From a bacterium (GTDB lineage: Bacteria > Myxococcota_A > UBA9160 > UBA6930): DNA of 52,399 nucleotides. Made by a program: the position numbers and the translations under genes. Location: the NCBI GenBank assembly GCA_024228115.1, contig JAAETT010000175.1, forward strand, positions 1 through 52,399, given 5' to 3'. This document shows positions 32,684-42,597 of this stretch, piece by piece. How positions within the stretch are numbered: the first letter of the stretch is position 1; every line of letters starts with the position of its first letter. The notes under the pieces are model-generated. The model was not told where the DNA came from and searched no databases. It saw only the letters and a list, made by a program, of their open reading frames with translations.

Positions 32684-35443
32684 CTAGCTCTCGAGCGCCA
32701 GGAGCGAGAGCGTCGAGGCCCGAACCCGGGCGGCGACCGTCTCCGGCGCCTCTTCCACGATCCGCTCGTCCGGCTCGATCTTGAAGATCGTCTGACCCTT
32801 TGCCACGACCGAGGCATCCTGATCGGCCATGAGGTTCTTGGTGACGGTACCCGCGAAGGGCGCCAACACCTTGTTGAACATCTTCATCACCTCGATGACG
32901 AAGAGCGGTTGACCTTCCTCGAAGTGATCACCCTCATCGACGAGCAGGGGAAGATGCGGCGCCTCGCGGGCGTAGTAGGTGCCGCCCATCGGTGTAACGA
33001 TCTCGTCTGCACTCGCCCGGGGCGGCGGCGAAAGGGCGCGCGTACAGAGAGCGCTTTCGTCGGCGTCGAGAAAGCGCGCCGGGAACGAAGGCACGAGGCT
33101 CTCATCGATGGAAATGTCGAGGAACTCCGAGCGCTGCCCAATGCGAGGCAAGAGGAGCAACATCTCGAGACCGACCTGGAAGCCCCGATGCGAAGCGATG
33201 CACGCATTCCAGAGCGCAGGATCGCCCCCGGAAAGCGCACTCTGTTCGTCCCCACTGAAGAGCGATTCCAGCTCCTGGAAGCTCGAAGCACCGGTACGCG
33301 TCTCGACCTCGGCGTAGAACGCCAAGGCAGCCGTGAGGATCTCCTGATCCTGCTGCCAGATCTTCTCGGAGGGTGACGCGCCAGGACGCTCTTCCATATC
33401 GAGGTAGTGATAGAGCCGGTCCAGGAAACGGATCGGATTGGCTTCGAAGCGCACACCGTCGGCATCCGCCTGCCACAGCTCGCCATCGAAGCGGCCCAGG
33501 AAACCTGCCAGCCCGTGGGGATCTCTCAGGAGCTCCACGAGCGGCCGCAGCAACAACGTCTGTTTGGCGGCGAGGATCCCACGGGCTTCGGCATCTTGCT
33601 GGGCCTTCGAAAGCTCGCGGGCAGCCAGGTCGAGATCGACATCGTTCACGACCCGCTGAAGTGCACCAACCGCCGCGAGGAAGGGCTGCATGAAGCCGGT
33701 GTTCGGCTCCGCCATGACGCCCCTGCCAAGGAACCATTGGACCAACCCGTAGTGCACGGAAAGATTGGTCTGAACGTCTTCGCCGCGAATCTCCATCCGG
33801 CGCAACACCTCAGCCATGCGCTCGTAGTTGTCGCGCCGGGTTTCGCCGTCGGTGAGCACCAGGGCCACGTTGGAATCGTAGGCGCCAGCCAGGTTGTACC
33901 AGATGAAGCTGCCGGTATCGGGGTTCGGCGTGCCGATGCCCTGGTCCCAGCGAATCTCGCCCGGCGAGGCCTCCGTCCAACTGCGGATCAAGCCGCCCGC
34001 ATGCGGTTGGAGCGCCGCGTTCGTGGCATTGATCCGGACTTCGAGGCCCGAAACCGCGCGCGGCACACGCTCGGGCTTTGGCACCCGGGGGCCGTGGACA
34101 GCCAAGAGCACCATCGCCTCGATCAGTTCTTCGATGACGAAGGATTCAGAGGGGTCATCCGGATGACTGAACTTCAAGGCATAGGCGAGCTCGGTCACAC
34201 CGTGCTCTACCTGGATGCGGGTGTTCATCTCCATGAAGAAATGATGGAAGCCCTCGACGATGCACTCGAAGGTCGAAACCGAATCGAGACCCGACGCTTC
34301 GCCGAAGGATGCACCCTCGTCTTCCATGCGGCCAAGGGTTTCCTTGTCCCCACGAAGGATCTCCGCCTTGCGGCCCGTCGCCTCCTTCAGCTCCGCATCG
34401 AGTAGCTCCTGGGTGAGCGATACCTCGAGCAGCTTCTGCTCGTGCATCTGCACCGAGCAATCCCGACCGCCCAGCGAAACGCACCATTGGCCATTCCCGA
34501 TCAGCTGGATCTCGTTGTGACGGGTGCTCTCGATGTTCAGCTCGATCAGGAAGTTCCTGTTCGAGCCGGCCTCGACGACCTTCACCTCGGCGAGGACGTC
34601 CATCACCGCGGCCGCGACGTCCTCGGGCGCTCGTACGACGCGCTGACCCTTGCCGCCACCGCCCGCAATATGCTTGAAGCGGATGCGGTGGTTCGGGTAG
34701 TCGCTCCAGATCTCGCGGGCGAGCTGCTCCGCCTGGCTCTGCAGTTCGGCGATCGTCACAAGCTCGACGGTCGCAGCGTAACCTTCCTGAAGGAGCGCCT
34801 CGGCATTTTCCTCCGGAGTCTTGTCGTTGCTCCAGTCGAACGGGAGGCCGTGCTCGGCCGCCAACGCTTCGAGGCCAGCCTGGCCGTCGACCTTGCTGAC
34901 GAGTGCACGGGCGGAGAGATCGTCCACACCGGGAATCACCGCGTTGCCGAGACCACGCGCAAGCTTCTTCGCCTCGTCCTTCGCCCCCGCACGCCGCACG
35001 ACCTCGGAACTCGGGCCGATGAAACCGACACCCGCTCGTTCGAGCGCCGAGATGAACTCGGCATCCTCGGCCATGAAGCCGTAGCCGGCGAAGATATGCG
35101 TGTAGCCGTGGGCCTTGGCGATCTCGATGATCTCATCGATCCGCTCGAGCTTCTCTTCCTGCCCAACGCCCATGTAGTCCGGTACGCGGTGCACGTTGGC
35201 CGGGAAGCGCAGGCCGCGCAGCTCCGGTGCCAGACAGCGCGGGTAGACGACCGAATCCTTCTCGGAAAGCAGCATGCCGTACTCGCGAATGCCCATGCGA
35301 TCGAAGATCTCGAAGGCTTCCTTGCGCACGGGTCCGCGGCAGACGACGAGGCACTTCACGTGCGCCAATGAGAACGAGCGAAGCCACTCGCTCTCACTCT
35401 CACTCTCGTGGAAGGGACGGATTTCCTGCTTGCGATCCAACAT
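32684..35443 (-). CDS. large fused biotin carboxylase / biotin carrier protein (acyl-CoA carboxylase alpha type)
   Basis: The 919 residues start with a biotin carboxylase-like ATP-grasp (about 30-480: AGYGFMAEDAEFI, HIAGGGGKGQRVV, RDCSVQMHEQKLLEVS, MEMNTRIQVEHGVTELAY). A long helical middle region (about 560-800) not found in ordinary PccA follows, then a C-terminal biotinyl domain with VIEVMKMFNKVLAPFAGTV, where the VMKM Lys carries biotin. Such large carboxylase subunits occur in some deltaproteobacteria; the acyl substrate is not readable. It lies 6 bp after the carboxyltransferase gene and 13 bp before the second biotin carboxylase. Confidence 0.88.
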   Translation of the reverse strand: MLDRKQEIRPFHESESESEWLRSFSLAHVKCLVVCRGPVRKEAFEIFDRMGIREYGMLLSEKDSVVYPRCLAPELRGLRFPANVHRVPDYMGVGQEEKLERIDEIIEIAKAHGYTHIFAGYGFMAEDAEFISALERAGVGFIGPSSEVVRRAGAKDEAKKLARGLGNAVIPGVDDLSARALVSKVDGQAGLEALAAEHGLPFDWSNDKTPEENAEALLQEGYAATVELVTIAELQSQAEQLAREIWSDYPNHRIRFKHIAGGGGKGQRVVRAPEDVAAAVMDVLAEVKVVEAGSNRNFLIELNIESTRHNEIQLIGNGQWCVSLGGRDCSVQMHEQKLLEVSLTQELLDAELKEATGRKAEILRGDKETLGRMEDEGASFGEASGLDSVSTFECIVEGFHHFFMEMNTRIQVEHGVTELAYALKFSHPDDPSESFVIEELIEAMVLLAVHGPRVPKPERVPRAVSGLEVRINATNAALQPHAGGLIRSWTEASPGEIRWDQGIGTPNPDTGSFIWYNLAGAYDSNVALVLTDGETRRDNYERMAEVLRRMEIRGEDVQTNLSVHYGLVQWFLGRGVMAEPNTGFMQPFLAAVGALQRVVNDVDLDLAARELSKAQQDAEARGILAAKQTLLLRPLVELLRDPHGLAGFLGRFDGELWQADADGVRFEANPIRFLDRLYHYLDMEERPGASPSEKIWQQDQEILTAALAFYAEVETRTGASSFQELESLFSGDEQSALSGGDPALWNACIASHRGFQVGLEMLLLLPRIGQRSEFLDISIDESLVPSFPARFLDADESALCTRALSPPPRASADEIVTPMGGTYYAREAPHLPLLVDEGDHFEEGQPLFVIEVMKMFNKVLAPFAGTVTKNLMADQDASVVAKGQTIFKIEPDERIVEEAPETVAARVRASTLSLLALES

Positions 35444-35449
35444 GAGCGT

Positions 35450-37126
35450 CTACTCGAACTCGCGCTGAGGCCCGGCCATCGGGGCCGGGGCATAGGTGCG
35501 CATCAGGAAGGCCAGGTTCTGGGCGAGCACCCGACGACTGGTTCCAGGCAGGACGATCCGGGAAACAGAGCCCAGCGAAAGCGCCTCCTTCGGATTCATC
35601 AGCTCGGCCTCGTACCGATCGCGCAACCCGGCCAGGCCGGCATCGCGCTCGGCCAGGGCCTCCTCTTCGTCGGCACCGCCGGCCACGGCCTTCTTGTAGG
35701 CGGCCTCGAATTCTCGCATCTCAGCCTTGTAGACGAACTCAGTGCCGCCGCCAGAACCCATCACTGCAATACGTGCATGAGGCATCGCGAACACCATGTC
35801 GGCACCGACGTAGTGGGAATTGTAAGCCGCATAGGCCCCGCCGAAGGCGTTGCGAATGATCAACGTCATAGAGGGAACGCGAACATCGATGATCGAGTCG
35901 AGCAGGTGGCGGCCTTCGAGGATGATGCCGCGGCTCTCCTGCTCCGTGCCCACCAGGAAGCCCGGGGTGTCCTCCAGGAAGATGAGGGGCACATTGTAGA
36001 CGTTGCAGAAGCGGATGAAGCGCGTGGCCTTGCGGGCCGCGTCCACGTCGATCTGACCCGAGGCCACCGCCGAGTTGTTGGCGACGAAGCCCACCACGTA
36101 GCCGCCGATCCGGCCAAAGGCCGTGACCATGTTTCGCGCCCGCTCGGGCTGGAGCTCGAAGTACTCGCCGTGATCGCAGATCTGCTGGATGAAGAGTGTG
36201 ATGTCCAGAGGCGCGTTCATCCCCGCTGGGGAGTTGAATGTGCGGCGGAAGAGGGTGTCCTCCTCCATGGTGAAGCGATCCACCGGGTCGGAGGTCTCCA
36301 TGAACGGAGAGAGCGAGCGGTTGTCGTCGGGCAGGTAGCCGAGCAGGCGGATCGCCGTGCGGAGAGACGCCAACTCGTCCTGGGTGGTGACGTCGCAGAC
36401 GCCGTTCAGCCCGTGGACGCCGGGGCCGCCCAGGTCGTCGGCGCTCACGTCCTCGCCCATGGCGCTCTTCACGACACCGGGCCCGGTCAGGCCGATGAAG
36501 GTGTCGTTGCACTGGATCATGAACGAGCCCTGGCGGGGCAGGTAGGCGCCGCCGCCGGCGTTGTAGCCGAACATCAAGCTGATGCTGGGCACGACGCCGC
36601 TGATCTTGCGCAGCGCCGTGAAGGCCTCGCTGTAGCCGTCGAGCCCGCCGACGCCGGCGGGTACGAACGCGCCCGCTGAATCGTTCATGCCGATCAGCGG
36701 GATGCCACGCTCGCCGGCCATGTAGATGAGGCGCGCCAGCTTGTCGCCGTTGGTCGCGTCCATCGAGCCAGCGCGCAGGGTGAAATCGTGGCCATAGACC
36801 GCGACATCGCGCCCGTTCAGATCCAGGATGCCGGTCACGATCGCCGCACCGTCGAGCCCCGGGCCCCAGTTGTGCCAGAGCAGGTTCGGCTCGCGGTCGG
36901 TCATTACCTTGAGCCGCTCGAACACGGTCATGCGGCTCTTCACGTGCTGCACGCGCACACGGGCCACGCCGCCACCGCGACGGGGGCGAGCTTCGAGTTC
37001 TTCGCCGAGTTCGAGAGCCGCGTCGTACACGCCCGTGGTATGGGACGCTCCGCCGCCGACGGCGGTCTCGGTACCACTTGCGGCAAACGGGTTGTCGAGG
37101 GAGTAGCTGGGTGCGGAGGCTTCCAT
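35450..37126 (-). CDS. acyl-CoA carboxylase carboxyltransferase (beta) subunit
   Basis: A 558-residue PccB/AccD5-like crotonase-fold enzyme that moves carboxyl from biotin to an acyl-Co[57 protein letters not shown] and [20 protein letters not shown] build the N-domain. [40 protein letters not shown] and [20 protein letters not shown] build the C-domain oxyanion site. It is cotranscribed with malic enzyme (17 bp upstream) and the 919-residue carboxylase (6 bp downstream), so it is that protein's likely partner. Confidence 0.93.
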   Translation of the reverse strand: MEASAPSYSLDNPFAASGTETAVGGGASHTTGVYDAALELGEELEARPRRGGGVARVRVQHVKSRMTVFERLKVMTDREPNLLWHNWGPGLDGAAIVTGILDLNGRDVAVYGHDFTLRAGSMDATNGDKLARLIYMAGERGIPLIGMNDSAGAFVPAGVGGLDGYSEAFTALRKISGVVPSISLMFGYNAGGGAYLPRQGSFMIQCNDTFIGLTGPGVVKSAMGEDVSADDLGGPGVHGLNGVCDVTTQDELASLRTAIRLLGYLPDDNRSLSPFMETSDPVDRFTMEEDTLFRRTFNSPAGMNAPLDITLFIQQICDHGEYFELQPERARNMVTAFGRIGGYVVGFVANNSAVASGQIDVDAARKATRFIRFCNVYNVPLIFLEDTPGFLVGTEQESRGIILEGRHLLDSIIDVRVPSMTLIIRNAFGGAYAAYNSHYVGADMVFAMPHARIAVMGSGGGTEFVYKAEMREFEAAYKKAVAGGADEEEALAERDAGLAGLRDRYEAELMNPKEALSLGSVSRIVLPGTSRRVLAQNLAFLMRTYAPAPMAGPQREFE

Positions 37127-37143
37127 TTTCTTGCAGGAGCCCT

Positions 37144-38430
37144 TCAGAGGCTCGCGACTTCCCCCAAACGCTGACGAAGCTCTCGCTCGTAGACCGCAAG
37201 ATCGATGGGCGCGCGCGCCACGCCGGTTTCCATGGCTGCCGAAGCCACGGCCGGCGCCACGTAGAGCAGAACGCGTGGGTCGAAGGGCTTCGGAATGATG
37301 GACTGCGGACCAAAATCGAAGTTCTCGCCCGGGTAGGCATTCCTCACCACTTCAGGCACCGCATCACCCCGCTTCGCCAGCTCAGCCAGGGACTTGACTG
37401 CGGCCCTCTTCATCTCCTCGTTGATGCGCGTCGCTCGCACGTCGAGGGCGCCCCGGAAGATGAACGGGAACCCCAACACGTTGTTCACCTGGTTCGGATA
37501 GTCGGAGCGCCCCGTCGCCATGATCACATCCTGGCGGACGGCCTCGACATCGGGCGGGGAGATCTCCGGATCCGGGTTCGCCATGGCGAAGATGATCGGC
37601 TTCGCCGCCATCGACTTCACCATTTCCTGGGTTACGAGGCCGGCCTGGGAAACGCCGACGAAGACATCGGCGCCCTTCATCGCGTCTTCGAGTGTCCGTG
37701 CGTCGGTGGGTCGCGAGAATTCGGCCTTGTGTTGGTTCATGCCGTCCGTGCGGCCGTCATAGATGACGCCTCGGCTATCGAGCAGGAGCATGTTCTCCAG
37801 CCGCACACCGAGATCCCGGTAGAGCTTCGCGCAGGCGATACCGGCGGCGCCGGCGCCGGAGAAGACGACCTTCACCGCGTCGATCGTCTTGCCCTGGATC
37901 TCGAGCGCGTTCAGCAGGGCGGCTGCGGAAATCAGGGCGGTGCCGTGCTGATCGTCGTGAAAGACCGGGATATCGCAGGTCTCGATGAGCGTGCGCTCGA
38001 TCTCGAAGCACTCTGGTGAGCGAATGTCCTCCAGGTTGATCCCACCGAAGGTCGGGGCGATCAACTGGCAGGTGCGAATGATCTCCTGCGGATCCTGGCT
38101 GTCGATCTCGATATCGAAAACGTCGATATCGGCGAAGCGCTTGAACAGGACCCCTTTGCCCTCCATGACCGGCTTGGCCGCGAGGGGACCGATGTTTCCG
38201 AGCCCAAGCACGGCGCTGCCATTCGAGATGACAGCCACCAGATTGCCCTTCGCCGTGTAGCTGTAGACATCCCCCGGGTGCTTGGCGATCTCCCGGCAGG
38301 GCTCTGCTACGCCGGGGCTGTACGCCAGAGAGAGGTCCTTCTGGGTGATGCACGGCTTGGTGGGTACGAGCTTGATCTTCCCCGGCCGCCCATCCGCGTG
38401 GTAGCGCAGTGCCTCTTCTTTGGTGATCAC
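37144..38430 (-). CDS. malic enzyme (oxaloacetate-decarboxylating malate dehydrogenase)
   Basis: The 428-residue short form has no phosphotransacetylase domain. It converts malate to pyruvate, CO2 and NAD(P)H. Motifs are [31 protein letters not shown], metal-site FGGINLEDI and [13 protein letters not shown], nucleotide-binding [16 protein letters not shown], and [10 protein letters not shown]. It is the first gene of the carboxylase run. Placed with an acyl-CoA carboxylase, it could supply reducing power and pyruvate, or return carbon from a methylmalonyl-CoA/succinate route; that link is inference. Confidence 0.94.
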   Translation of the reverse strand: MITKEEALRYHADGRPGKIKLVPTKPCITQKDLSLAYSPGVAEPCREIAKHPGDVYSYTAKGNLVAVISNGSAVLGLGNIGPLAAKPVMEGKGVLFKRFADIDVFDIEIDSQDPQEIIRTCQLIAPTFGGINLEDIRSPECFEIERTLIETCDIPVFHDDQHGTALISAAALLNALEIQGKTIDAVKVVFSGAGAAGIACAKLYRDLGVRLENMLLLDSRGVIYDGRTDGMNQHKAEFSRPTDARTLEDAMKGADVFVGVSQAGLVTQEMVKSMAAKPIIFAMANPDPEISPPDVEAVRQDVIMATGRSDYPNQVNNVLGFPFIFRGALDVRATRINEEMKRAAVKSLAELAKRGDAVPEVVRNAYPGENFDFGPQSIIPKPFDPRVLLYVAPAVASAAMETGVARAPIDLAVYERELRQRLGEVASL

Positions 38431-38589
38431 AGGCAGGTCCTCAGGATCCGGGGAGGGTGGATCCCTGGGGGGTGCACCGGGCCGGCCCCGGGCAACGGGC
38501 CCGCGATCGTAGCAGAATTGACGGAGTGCTACGAGGCGAGAAAACTGTTGTGCTGCACCGTGTTAGGAGATTTCCGGGGGGGGTCGGGT

Positions 38590-39735
38590 CTACTCCTTGA
38601 GAAGTTCGCGCGCGATCACCAGACGCTGGATCTGATTCGTGCCCTCGTAGATCTGCATCAGCTTCGCGTCACGCATCAATTTCTCCACCGGATACTCCTT
38701 CGTGTATCCGTTTCCGCCGAACACCTGCACCGCGTCCACGGTGATCTTCATGGCGGCGTCGGTCGAGAAGCACTTGGCGAAGGACGAGAATTTCGACGCG
38801 CGCATCCCCTGGTCGATCATCCAGGCGCTTTGGTGGGTCAGCAGGCGTGCCGCCTCCAGATCCTTGGCCATGTCGGCCAGCATGAACTGGACGGCCTGGA
38901 AGCCCGAGATCGGGAAGCCGAAGGCCTTGCGCTCAGCGGCGTACGCGAGGCTTTCGTCCAAGGCACGGCGGGCGATGCCGCAGGCCAGGGCACCGATCGA
39001 CGGCCGGGTGGTGTCGAGAGTCTGCATCGCGATCTTGAAGCCCTTGCCTTCCTCGCCGAGAAGCTGGGAGGCAGGAACCCGGACATTGTCGAAATGGATC
39101 ACCCGGGTGTCGCTGGCCCGCTGCCCCATCTTGTCCTCTTTCTTCCCGGGGGAGATGCCGGGCAGATCCGAGGGCATGACGAAGGCGCAGATACCTTTGT
39201 GCCGCGAGCTGCGATCGAGGGTGGCAAAGACGGTGTAGAGCTCGGCCACTCCACCGTTGGTGATCCAGCACTTCGTACCGTTCAGGATGTAGTCATCGCC
39301 GTCTTTTTCGGCGAGAAGCTGCAGCCCGGCGACATCCGAGCCGGCATTGGGTTCGGACAGACAGAAGGCGATCTGCTCGAACTTCTGGGTGCTCGTGAGG
39401 CGCCCAAGCCATTCCTTCTTCTGTTCTTCGCTGCCGCCGGCGAGGATCGGGGTAAGACCCAGATCGTTGGCCATGATGGAGGTGGCCATCCCGGAACAGC
39501 CCCAGGCCAGTTCCTCGACGACAATGCATGAATCGAGCAGGCCCAGGCCGACCCCGTCGAATTCCGAGGGGATCGACAGGCACGAGAGTCCGAGCTCCCA
39601 GGCTTCCTTCATGATCTCATGGGGGAAGTCGCCGCTCTGGTCGTATTCCGCCGCGATCGGCTTGATCTTTTCCTCGGCAAACCGGCGCGCCATTTCTTGG
39701 AGAGCAAGCTGCTCGTCGGTGAGGGTGAAGTCCAT
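38590..39735 (-). CDS. acyl-CoA dehydrogenase (short/medium chain type)
   Basis: A 381-residue FAD enzyme forming trans-2-enoyl-CoA. It has the N-terminal [23 protein letters not shown]/substrate segment [48 protein letters not shown] and the C-terminal [17 protein letters not shown] with the catalytic Glu. This matches butyryl/isobutyryl-type enzymes closely; chain length is not certain. It sits between the IclR gene and the malic enzyme run, 159 bp from the latter, so may have its own transcript. Confidence 0.94.
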   Translation of the reverse strand: MDFTLTDEQLALQEMARRFAEEKIKPIAAEYDQSGDFPHEIMKEAWELGLSCLSIPSEFDGVGLGLLDSCIVVEELAWGCSGMATSIMANDLGLTPILAGGSEEQKKEWLGRLTSTQKFEQIAFCLSEPNAGSDVAGLQLLAEKDGDDYILNGTKCWITNGGVAELYTVFATLDRSSRHKGICAFVMPSDLPGISPGKKEDKMGQRASDTRVIHFDNVRVPASQLLGEEGKGFKIAMQTLDTTRPSIGALACGIARRALDESLAYAAERKAFGFPISGFQAVQFMLADMAKDLEAARLLTHQSAWMIDQGMRASKFSSFAKCFSTDAAMKITVDAVQVFGGNGYTKEYPVEKLMRDAKLMQIYEGTNQIQRLVIARELLKE

Positions 39736-39830
39736 GATGCTGACTCCTAGTCATTTATCGTTACGAAACAGGGACTTGGGGCGCGGACCTTAGCGCGGGG
39801 ACGTTCTTCCTTCCTCGCTGCTGGATCTGG

Positions 39831-40634
39831 CTAGCGGAGGCGAGCGGTCAGGCGCTCTGCGGCATCCGTGACGAGGGGGGCGAGTCGCTGGCGTAGATCT
39901 TCCTCATTGACGCGAAACGCCGGTGCGGAGATCGAGAGCGCAGCCACCGTGCGGCCGGCGGCGTCGTAGACAGGAGCCGCAACGCAGCGCATCCCCTCGG
40001 CGCATTCTTCCACATCGAAGGCCAATCCCTCTCCGGCCACGGACTGCAGGTGGTCGAAGAACTTGTCCCGATCGGTGATGGTCCCCGGAGTGTGTCGCGG
40101 GAGTTCGCCATCGGCCGCGCACTCCCGATCGAAGCGCTCCCAGACGTCCGCCCCGGCTGTCGCCAGCAGCGCCTTGCCAAGCGCCGTGCAGTGCAGCGGA
40201 AGACGCTGGCCGACCCTCAGACCGGTCAGGACCAGCTGATTCGGCTGCTCGCCGTCCAGATGGGTCACCTGGAGATCCCGAAGGGCGCCAAGGTGGGCGG
40301 TCTCACCCGCAATCTCGGCCAGACGTTCGAGCTCGCTTCGACCGTGACGCGCCAGGCTTCGGCCGCGCGAGAAGGAATGACCGAGTTCGAGGCATCGCGA
40401 GCCGAGCCGGTAGCGATCCGTGTCCTCCAGTTGCTCGACGTATCCGCGCTCCTCGAGCGTGGCGAGCAACCTGAACACATTGTTCTTGTGCAGCGAGAGG
40501 CGCCGTGAAAGATCGGTAACGCCCAGCTCTTCGACCTCGGAAAAGGTTTCGAGCAAGCGAAGAGCATTGACGACCGTCTGGATCACGTATTCGCTCTTCG
40601 GACGCCGCGGCAACTTGGTGGAGGGGGGTGCCAT
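39831..40634 (-). CDS. IclR family transcriptional regulator
   Basis: The product is 267 residues. The N-terminal winged helix (about 14-80) has VVNALRLLETFSEVEELGVT and LSRRLSLHKNNVFRLLATLEE. The C-terminal effector domain (about 90-265) has GLRVGQRLPLHCTALGKALL, GLAFDVEECAEGMRCVAAPV and AALSISAPAFRV. The effector is unknown. It lies 95 bp from the acyl-CoA dehydrogenase on the same strand and probably controls it or the downstream carboxylase run. Confidence 0.92.
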   Translation of the reverse strand: MAPPSTKLPRRPKSEYVIQTVVNALRLLETFSEVEELGVTDLSRRLSLHKNNVFRLLATLEERGYVEQLEDTDRYRLGSRCLELGHSFSRGRSLARHGRSELERLAEIAGETAHLGALRDLQVTHLDGEQPNQLVLTGLRVGQRLPLHCTALGKALLATAGADVWERFDRECAADGELPRHTPGTITDRDKFFDHLQSVAGEGLAFDVEECAEGMRCVAAPVYDAAGRTVAALSISAPAFRVNEEDLRQRLAPLVTDAAERLTARLR

Positions 40635-40685
40635 GGTGAGGGGGGACTCCGGCCCGTGGTCGGGCCACCGGAAAGGCTTTGGCTA

Positions 40686-41333
40686 CTAGCGGTCCTTGAC
40701 TTTCTCCCAGTCGGCCAGGAATTGCTCCAGACCGCGGTCGGTCAAGGGATGCTTGACCAGCTGGGCGATGACCTTCGGCGGCATCGTCACCACATGGGCG
40801 CCGAGCATGGCCGCTTCAACGACGTGGATGGGATGGCGCACGCTCGCGACGAGAACTTCCGTCGCGAGGCCGTAGTTCTCGTAGATCGTGCAGATCTGCC
40901 GGATCAGCTCCATGCCGTCGGTCGCGAGATCGTCGAGTCGCCCGACGAAGGGTGAGGCGAAGGTGGCCCCTGCCTTGGCCGCCATCAACGCCTGGGGTGC
41001 GCTGAAGATCAGCGTGCAGTTCGTCTGGATGCCCTGAGACGACAGCGTCTTGAGCGCCTTCAGACCCTCGAGGGTCATCGGGATCTTGATCACGATGTTG
41101 TCCGCGATCTTCCCGAGCTCCGTGGCCTCGGCGATCATGCCATCGTGATCGAGGGCGGTGACTTCCGCGCTGACCGGGCCCTCCACGATCTTGGTGATCT
41201 CCTGCAGGATCTCCGTGGGGCTCCCGGACTCCTTCGCGAGCAGGCTGGGATTGGTGGTGACTCCATCGAGGAGCCCCATGCCTGCGGCCTCCCGGATGTC
41301 GCTCACGTTCGCGGTGTCAATGAAGAACTTCAA
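40686..41333 (-). CDS. tal: transaldolase / fructose-6-phosphate aldolase family protein
   Basis: A 215-residue small-type transaldolase. [28 protein letters not shown], the Schiff-base lysine in [43 protein letters not shown] and GAHVVTMPP are all present. Members of this size may act as transaldolase or as fructose-6-phosphate aldolase, and sequence inspection does not separate them. The start is TTG at 41331-41333 (LKFFIDTAN), the position conserved in the family. A sigma-70-like promoter lies about 110 bp upstream. Confidence 0.92.
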   Translation of the reverse strand: MKFFIDTANVSDIREAAGMGLLDGVTTNPSLLAKESGSPTEILQEITKIVEGPVSAEVTALDHDGMIAEATELGKIADNIVIKIPMTLEGLKALKTLSSQGIQTNCTLIFSAPQALMAAKAGATFASPFVGRLDDLATDGMELIRQICTIYENYGLATEVLVASVRHPIHVVEAAMLGAHVVTMPPKVIAQLVKHPLTDRGLEQFLADWEKVKDR

Positions 41334-41446
41334 GAACGCTCACTCGAGATGGCCGGCCACAACCATCGGCGGGATGCCTGGGACGGGCAGGAAAGAAAGG
41401 CTCGGGGCGGCGGCGGGAGCAACAGGAGAACTTCGGAGCCTCGAGC

Positions 41447-41476
41447 TTTGTAGTCGAGACAACGTTCCCGTGTCAA
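41447..41476 (-). promoter_or_regulatory. sigma-70-like promoter for the transaldolase gene
   Basis: On the minus strand TTGACA (41476-41471) is followed after 18 bp by TACAAA (41452-41447). The -35 is perfect and the -10 matches four of six positions. It would give a leader of about 105 nt. The surrounding gap (41334-41540) is relatively AT-rich. Confidence 0.5.
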
Positions 41477-41540
41477 TAAGTTGAAGTGCGAATTCGATGA
41501 GTTTCTCACTTGTTTGATCAAAGCGAACACCGAACTGTGT

Positions 41541-42089
41541 CTACGGATGGTTCTCCGCATGAGAAGCCGCATCGCCGTCTTCGTCACTCCCCGAGGGAGC
41601 GCCGCGCTCTGCGCCCTCGCTCGCAATCAGCTCGAGGATCAAGAGACCTACACCAATCACGATGGCCGAATCCGCAATGTTGAAATCGGGCCACGAATAG
41701 CCAGTGCCAAGACGGAAGTGCAGAAAATCGATCACCTCTCCGAAGCGAATGCGATCGAGCAGGTTCCCGAGCGCCCCGCCGAGGATGAGCCCGAGTGCAG
41801 AACCTGAAAGTCGATCCCTCGGGGCAAGCTGACGAAAAAAGGAAACGATCAGCACGAGAGCAATCGACGTGGCAATCAGGAAGAACCAGCGCCGGAACGG
41901 CTCTGGCGCCGTCGCGAACATCGAGAACGCCGCGCCGGGATTGCGCACGTGGGTCAGGTAGAAGAATTCTTCGACCACGGGGATTCGATCGCCGTAGGCA
42001 AGCGTCGTCACCACCCAGTGCTTGCTCACTATGTCGAGAGGCAGGCTCGCTGCGAGCGCGACGAGAAACACCTTCAATTTCGGGGTCAT
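41541..42089 (-). CDS. lspA: lipoprotein signal peptidase (signal peptidase II)
   Basis: An inner-membrane aspartic protease of 182 residues that removes signal peptides from prolipoproteins. The start is ATG at 42087-42089 (MTPKLKVFLVALAASLPLDI), which gives the first membrane helix. Conserved blocks are the first-helix Asp (LPLDIVSKHW), THVRNPGAAFSMF, GALGNLLDRIRFGEVIDFL with a catalytic Asp, and FNIADSAIVIG with the second. The C-terminal tail is hydrophilic. It is followed by the transaldolase gene after a promoter-bearing gap. Confidence 0.93.
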   Translation of the reverse strand: MTPKLKVFLVALAASLPLDIVSKHWVVTTLAYGDRIPVVEEFFYLTHVRNPGAAFSMFATAPEPFRRWFFLIATSIALVLIVSFFRQLAPRDRLSGSALGLILGGALGNLLDRIRFGEVIDFLHFRLGTGYSWPDFNIADSAIVIGVGLLILELIASEGAERGAPSGSDEDGDAASHAENHP

Positions 42090-42105
42090 CGGGCGCAGAA
42101 ACCTA

Positions 42106-42597
42106 TCACCGCAGCTCTCGAGCGTCGAGCAGACCATCACCCCAGACTGCAGGAGAGGCCTCCTCGGCATAGCGGAGCTGTTGTGCAGAACCCAGCGCAC
42201 CTCGCAGCCCCTCCACGTGAACGAATGCGCCGGGCGGAGCATCCTCCAACCGCATCAAGGCGTCGGCTTGCTCCAAGAAATCCTCGCATCGCTCTGCGGC
42301 ACCGGCCGCGCAGGCACTACGGGCCAACGCGAGAAAGGCGTAGGGATTGTTCGGGTCGACTTGCAGCGCCCGCTCGAATAGAGAGCGACCCCTATTCGCA
42401 TTTCCTGCTGTCTCCGCTTCGAGGCCACCCAGGACGAGACGTGTCGACGCCTTGCGCGCTGCGTCGCCCTCGCCCGCAATCTGGGAGATGCGGAACGGCT
42501 CCACCCGCGGGGTGCGACCCATCCCCGCGCACCCGAGCAGCAACGCGACTGCAAGCAACACGGCGAACCCTCTACGCACTACAAACGATCCAGCCAT
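42106..42597 (-). CDS. small lipoprotein with TPR-like helices
   Basis: The start is ATG at 42595-42597 (MAGSFVVRRGFAVLLAVALL), giving a lipoprotein signal with lipobox LLGC at about residues 20-23. The mature 140 residues contain a TPR-like helix pair (RGRSLFERALQVDPNNPYAF, LALARSACAAGAAERCEDFL). The function is unknown; such TPR lipoproteins often assist envelope assembly. It overlaps the end of the penicillin-binding protein gene by 19 bp and precedes lspA by 16 bp, suggesting an envelope operon. Confidence 0.8.
   Translation of the reverse strand: MAGSFVVRRGFAVLLAVALLLGCAGMGRTPRVEPFRISQIAGEGDAARKASTRLVLGGLEAETAGNANRGRSLFERALQVDPNNPYAFLALARSACAAGAAERCEDFLEQADALMRLEDAPPGAFVHVEGLRGALGSAQQLRYAEEASPAVWGDGLLDARELR

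Noticed and set aside
35381-35410. Short tandem repeat of CTCTCA/CTCTCG type in the start of the 919-residue carboxylase gene
   Set aside because: It encodes an in-frame Glu/Ser run (ESESESE) and is a simple-sequence feature without further support for phase variation.
39754-39768. TCGTTACGA palindrome upstream of the acyl-CoA dehydrogenase as an IclR operator
   Set aside because: The dyad is only 9 bp with non-matching flanks, too short to tell from chance.
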